A stretch of DNA of 64,000 nt, from assembly GCA_031835245.1 (NCBI GenBank), contig JAVKOQ010000291.1, positions 1-64,000 of the forward strand. The letters run 5' to 3'. Below, piece after piece: positions 59,653 through 64,000 of this stretch; the stretch's first letter is position 1, and every line of letters starts with the position of its first letter. The notes beneath the pieces are model-generated. The model saw only the letters and a program-made list of their open reading frames with translations, did not search any database and had not been told where the DNA came from. The translations under genes were made by a program, and so were the position numbers. The stretch comes from Balamuthia mandrillaris. Lineage: Eukaryota; Discosea; Longamoebia; Balamuthiidae.

Positions 59653-60143
59653 ATGGCCAATCAGATAGGCTCTGTGCTGAGTGAGTTCTTTGCAGCTTAC
59701 AGCAAGCGCACGCCCCATCGCCTCAAGTTAATCGACCTCTACTTGGTGTACATCATGCTCACCGGGATCATCCAGTTTGCCTACGTTGTTATGGTGGGCA
59801 CCTTCCCATTCAACTCCTTTCTTTCAGGCTTCATTTCCACGGTGGCCAATTTTGTCCTCACAGGTGCGTATGACGTCGTTCAAACATGCGTCCTTTCTTT
59901 ACCTTGTTGTTGTAAGCTTGTTCTCACCTCACACAAAACGTGGCACCGCCACCAACACCGCCAAACAAAATGTCGCACCTCCAACACCCACATTACCAAC
60001 TATTGCTGATGACCAAAGTGAGCCTAAGAATGCAAGTCAACCCGGACAACAAATTTAGCGGCATAACGCCAGAGAGAGCATTTGCGGACTATGTTTTCTG
60101 CCAGGCTATTCTTCACTTGGCTGTTATTAACTTTATGGGCTGA
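59653..60143 (+). CDS. DAD1: DAD1/OST2 subunit of oligosaccharyltransferase
   Basis: Two exons (59653-59863 and 60019-60143) encode 111 residues. The first exon carries [20 protein letters not shown] and [20 protein letters not shown], with [14 protein letters not shown] ending it. The second has [20 protein letters not shown] and [16 protein letters not shown]. These are the hallmark segments of DAD1, a small three-helix membrane subunit of the ER complex that N-glycosylates nascent proteins. Length and order fit the family exactly. It converges on WDR24, 161 bases away. Confidence 0.95.
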
Positions 60144-60304
60144 GCCTATGGCCAGTTCCTGGACAGAAGGGGAAGAAGCAAGAGGAACAAAAATATAAGA
60201 GGCTACGATTATCCACAAAATAACAACAGGTCTTTACATCTATCCTCTTTGGCACGTGTTTACGCTATTGTCTGGTCTCTCTACAAAATATACTGTCCTC
60301 ATGC

Positions 60305-63300
60305 TCAAGAAAGTCGTGGGGTGGGCGAGCACAAATGGGCACAAGCGCGGACTGGACACACCGAATTCTTGGAGAACCAATCATCCATGTGCTGTAGATG
60401 ACCACCGTGCCCACAGCCTTGGCACCACACATATAATCCTCTTGCCTGCTTGTGGCTACATTATAATTTATGTACGTTTTTCCAGGCGCATGCATTTCGC
60501 GTCAGGTACTCGTTAGTCAAGTGAGAGAGAGAGAGAGAGAGAGAGACTGTATTACCAAAGAGAACATGGATTGGTGGGACGGTTGCAGTTCTCGCAAGCC
60601 CAACCAGAACGAAAAAGAGGTTTGTTGCAACGTCCACAGTTAGTGTGCACCGTAGTTGATTTTTGGTTGATAGTACGAATGTCCTCTAACGGGCACAGCC
60701 TAATTAGCTCGTTTGCTGTTGACCACATCTGTAACCGATGCAAAAGTTCTATTCCACCAACATTATCCCGATTAATTTTTACAGAACAGAACAGAACAGA
60801 ACAGAACAGAACAGAACAGAACAGAACAGAACAGAACAGAACACAACAGAACACAACAGAACAGAACAGAACAGAACAGAACAGAACAGAACAGAACAGA
60901 ACAGAACAGAACAGAACAGAACAGAACAGAACAGAACAGAACAGAACAGAACAGAACAGAACAGAACAGAACAGAACAGAACAGAACAGAACAGAACACA
61001 ACAGAACAGAACAGAACAGAACACAACAGAACAGAACAGAACAGAACACAACAGAACACAACAGAACAGAACAGAACACAACAGAACAGAACACAACAGA
61101 ACAGAACAGAACAGAACAGAACAGAACAGAACAGAACAGAACAGAACAGAACAGAACAGAACAGAACAGAACAGAACACAACAGAACAGAACAGAACAGA
61201 ACAGAACAAGAACAGACAGACACAACAGAACAGAACAGAACAGAACACAACAGAACAGAACAGAACAGAACACAACAGAACAGAACAGAACACAACAGAA
61301 CAGAACAGAACACAACAGAACAGAACACAACAGAACAGAACACAACAGAACACAACAGAACACAACAGAACACAACAGAGAGCGAAAGAGGGGGGACGAA
61401 GGGAGCAACAGTACCAATATAAGATAAAAACCACTGTATTGTGATCTTTTTATCAAGCTGGATCCTGTCCCCAAGGACGAGGAGAAAAGCGATGCATGTC
61501 TGGACATCGCCCTGATCACCGTACCAGTAGAGAAGCTGTTTAACAACATCTACATAGACGTAGCTGGGGATAGCCTCGTAGTAACTCCAATCCTCAAATT
61601 CCCATTCCCCTCTTGCAGATGAGGAAAGGGAATGAGTATCAGACTTTTTTTGAGCCCAGATACTTGAGCGCTTCGGTGCCATATCTCGTCGGACGTCATC
61701 TATGCCTCGTCCCTGATCACTTTCTCCGGCGACTTCTTCCTCTGCTTCCTCTTCTTCTGCTGCACGTTTTGTTCGGGATGACGTTGTTTCTTTGCTTCTT
61801 TGGCCCTTGGAAGGTTTTCGCCGTTTTTTCTTTGCAGCGAAAAACGGAACGTAGGAGGTGGCAGAGAGATTGGTTGATGTAGCCGAAAAAGAGGAGCCAG
61901 CAGTGAGATGATCTGAACCCATTCTTTCCTTTGGATCTTCTGGCACAGCTGAAAAGTCAGCATGGGAAGAATCTTCGGAGGAAAAAGGTAAAATGGAGCT
62001 TTGAGAGAGAAATGAATGCTCATCACTGGTAAGAACAGGGTCATTACTGTTAGAGTGGCGATGATCCCGACTGTTATGATTGCCAATAGGCGGCCTTTCC
62101 AGAAAGAAGTCTTCCACAGAGCTGCCAAGCTCCAGTGTTAAACTGTCAGGCGGAGAGGTGGATTCTGATGACGTATTTGTAGAAGAGGATGGAGCCCAGT
62201 CTGTTGGAAATGCATGCTGATATGCAGCTTCATCGTCGTCTGTTGAAAGAACATTACTTGCTGCATTTTCAACTTTGGTGTTCATGCTGCTAGTAATGTT
62301 GACAGTCGCATTGCTGCTGTCTTCATCTTCCTCGTCGATGTTGAACAGAACTTTTAGCATAAGCCAGGACTGTGCAAGTTGATACTGTTTCACGTTTCGT
62401 GCCTCCTGCACATTAAGGGAATTGAGTATTGGTATTGATTTAGTTCATGCGGCCGTTCCGTACCTTGGCATTGTGATCGCACAGATCCACAAATGGCATG
62501 CCCACAAAGCGGTAATGTGTAGCTAAATATTGAAATACAAAGTGATTCCACATACCTTGACCGCTATGCTAATGCAGTGCATTGGGGAGTGAGAAAATTA
62601 AAAAGGGAAAACGTAAACGGAATGAAAAGGCGCCAATCAGAGGATGTCAAAGAAAGCGAACACCGTAAATAGAAGAGAAAGGTTACTTGGAAAGCACCAA
62701 TCGGTGTGCACAACTTTAGCGTTCCACGAAGGGCCGAAGTTTCCTTGCCTTCTCCTTTTGGAGATGACAAGGAGATGTCACTGGCAGCCTTAACTTTATC
62801 TTTAGTGGAGGATCTTTGAAAAAATGATTGAGACTTGGGTTTGGGGGGTTGTGTTGGTGTCGGAGCTCTGATTGTGTGTTAGTCTACAGGCTCTTAACAA
62901 AAGAAAAAAAGAAAACTAAATATAAATATAAAGAAAAATGAAGTACTCATTGACGGGATTATCTCGATCAATGTGATAGTGCAGCGTGGCCAAGTCGCTT
63001 CGTACGTTCCATGATAGTCCCACTGTATTAATATGTTGGTAATGCCGATAGGCATCCTTTAACGTGTTGCGGAGTAGAGTGCCATCCTTTGAGCAAGAGA
63101 CAAGCACATCCGCAGAGTTTTTCCGCCAAAGAAATCCGGTGGCCACGTCTCGATGACCTGTTAATGAATACAGAGGAATGTACGGCTTCTCGCAATCCCT
63201 TGCCGTAGTAAATCAATGATGATGAGCAAATAAAACAGAAAGAGAAAATAAACAAGAAAGAACGCCAGGAAAGAATGAAAGGAGAGAAAGAGAGTGGGGA

Positions 63301-64000
63301 AGAAACATAAAACAGCCAATATTTTAACACGTACCATATGTGAATCTTCATGTCAATAAGAGAGGCACTGCTTGCAATCTGGGTTGGTTGACCAGGTCGC
63401 CACAGGATCCGTCCTACACTGGCAATCGTTTGAATTGAATGTTTAGGATTGGAGCTGCGTGGATTCAGGTCCCATACTTTAATCATCCCATCCCTACCCC
63501 CGCTCCCTATGATACTGCGTTCTTCGGGGTGCCAACAAATCGTCATCACTAATCCTTGGTGTGCTGTTATCTTTCGTTCGCATGCGTTGCCTTTGCGCAC
63601 ATCCCATACCTGGTAATAATTGATATTGATATTGATATTGATATTCTTCGGCAAGTCCCTACAGAGGAGGGACAAAAGAAAGAAACGACAAGAAACGACG
63701 AGAACAAGGAAGAAAGAGTGACAAAGCGAATAGAATGAAGCGAAAAGAAGATGAACAAACTTGGATGGTGCCGTTGTCAAAGGCTGCCCCAAAGTAATTG
63801 GAATAAAAGGGACTGAATTGAACATCTCTAACGCTAGTAGACTTTGCAGAGAAGGTAAGCGCCTTTGCAGCTGGATCTCTTGTGTCCTGTGGCGTGTTAT
63901 GAGTGAGAGGTTGCGAGTATCTATAGAAAATTCCTTACGCACCCAAAGCTTCATGGTGCCGTCTTGGGAGGCAGAAAGAAGGTTATTTGGGTTGCTCGGT
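60305..64000 (-). CDS. WDR24: WDR24 subunit of GATOR2 (5' end outside the window)
   Basis: The gene enters at 64000 already inside the propeller (NLLSASQDGTMKLWV), so its start is missing. Further blocks are SVRDVQFSPFYSNYFGAAFD, GTIQVWDVRKGNACERKITA, CWHPEERSIIGSGGRDGMIK, HRDVATGFLWRKNSADVLVS and DLATLHYHIDRDNPVN. The C-terminal helices are YVYVDVVKQLLYWYGDQGDV and WFLSYIELLHRLQMWSTANE. A zinc region follows: HTNCGRCNKPLFRSGWACEN, then CSLCHKQARGLYVWCQGC and HGGHLQHMDDWF. The last part lies in an exon at 60455-60305, joined across an intron from the donor at 60555. GATOR2 activates TORC1 when amino acids are present. A 666-nt intron (60749-61414) holds a large pentamer array. Confidence 0.9.
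60782..61378 (+). repeat. AGAAC/ACACA pentanucleotide array in a WDR24 intron
   Basis: About 115 five-base units, mostly ACAGA, with ACACA units scattered and one irregular patch near 61207-61222. On the sense strand it reads GTTCT. The unit has no stop codons in any frame on either strand, so false ORFs of up to 280 residues arise. Confidence 0.95.

Noticed and set aside
60782-61378. CRISPR-like regular repeat
   Set aside because: The units are five bases long with no spacers, and the setting is a eukaryotic intron.
60571-61427. Two plus-strand and several minus-strand ORFs of 200-280 residues
   Set aside because: They are translations of the AGAAC pentamer array, which has no stop in any frame. 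The only conserved coding sequence around it belongs to WDR24 exons.

Overview
This is nuclear DNA of an intron-rich, gene-dense eukaryote. About 29 protein-coding genes and one tRNA-like gene fit in 64 kb, roughly one gene per 2.1 kb on both strands, with short intergenic gaps and many introns of 45-150 nt. The gene set (AP-4 sigma, BLTP3/SHIP164-type lipid bridge, FAM91, WDR24 of GATOR2, coronin, OSCA/TMEM63, REV1, CPSF2, UBC12, mitochondrial mL49, DAD1) is ancestral-eukaryote in style. It includes families usually reported from plants (a TIGR01589-type domain, AIG2-like) and from prokaryotes (adenosine-specific kinase). A free-living protist, perhaps an amoebozoan, fits best. That is inference; no species can be named from the sequence alone.

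Layout. At 0.4-0.55 kb lies a tRNA-like gene with a structured 83-nt insert in its D loop. At 0.8-11 kb are an unknown charged protein (+), a BLTP3-like protein (-) and a TIGR01589-domain protein (-). At 11.6-18.3 kb are UBC12 (+), CPSF2/CPSF100 (-) and a UBA/UBX protein (+). At 19.5-27.2 kb are an F-box/MORN protein (+), an unknown protein (-), a MICAL-like FAD monooxygenase (+) and mL49 (+). At 27.5-36.6 kb are a methyltransferase (-), a PH-domain protein (+), an OSCA/TMEM63 channel (-), an AIG2-like cyclotransferase (+), a secreted Cys-rich protein (+) and AP-4 sigma (-). At 36.7-50.4 kb are REV1 (-), a SMYD-like SET protein (+), a homeobox protein (+), FAM91 (+), an adenosine-specific-kinase family protein (+) and coronin (+). 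At 50.7-64 kb are an ARB2/FAM172A-like protein (+), a four-EF-hand protein (-), a family-2 glycosyltransferase (-), a thiolase (-), an Acl4-like TPR chaperone (-), DAD1 (+) and WDR24 (-, cut by the right edge).

The genes do not form an operon or pathway cluster. Shared themes are trafficking (AP-4, FAM91, BLTP3, coronin), ubiquitin-like signalling (UBC12, UBX, F-box), RNA 3'-end formation (CPSF2), translesion synthesis (REV1) and nutrient signalling (WDR24). Exons were joined by eye from GT-AG sites and family similarity, so spans are more reliable than individual junctions. Several exons here (last exon of CPSF2, the zinc-binding exon of WDR24, the true 3' frame of the gene at 22-23.4 kb, a 12-nt microexon in AP-4 sigma) come from manual splicing.

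No transposon, virus-like element or CRISPR array was seen. Repeats are simple sequence: (CT)n tracts on the sense strand of introns, a 0.34-kb GGGAGA array and a 0.6-kb AGAAC-type pentamer array, both intronic.
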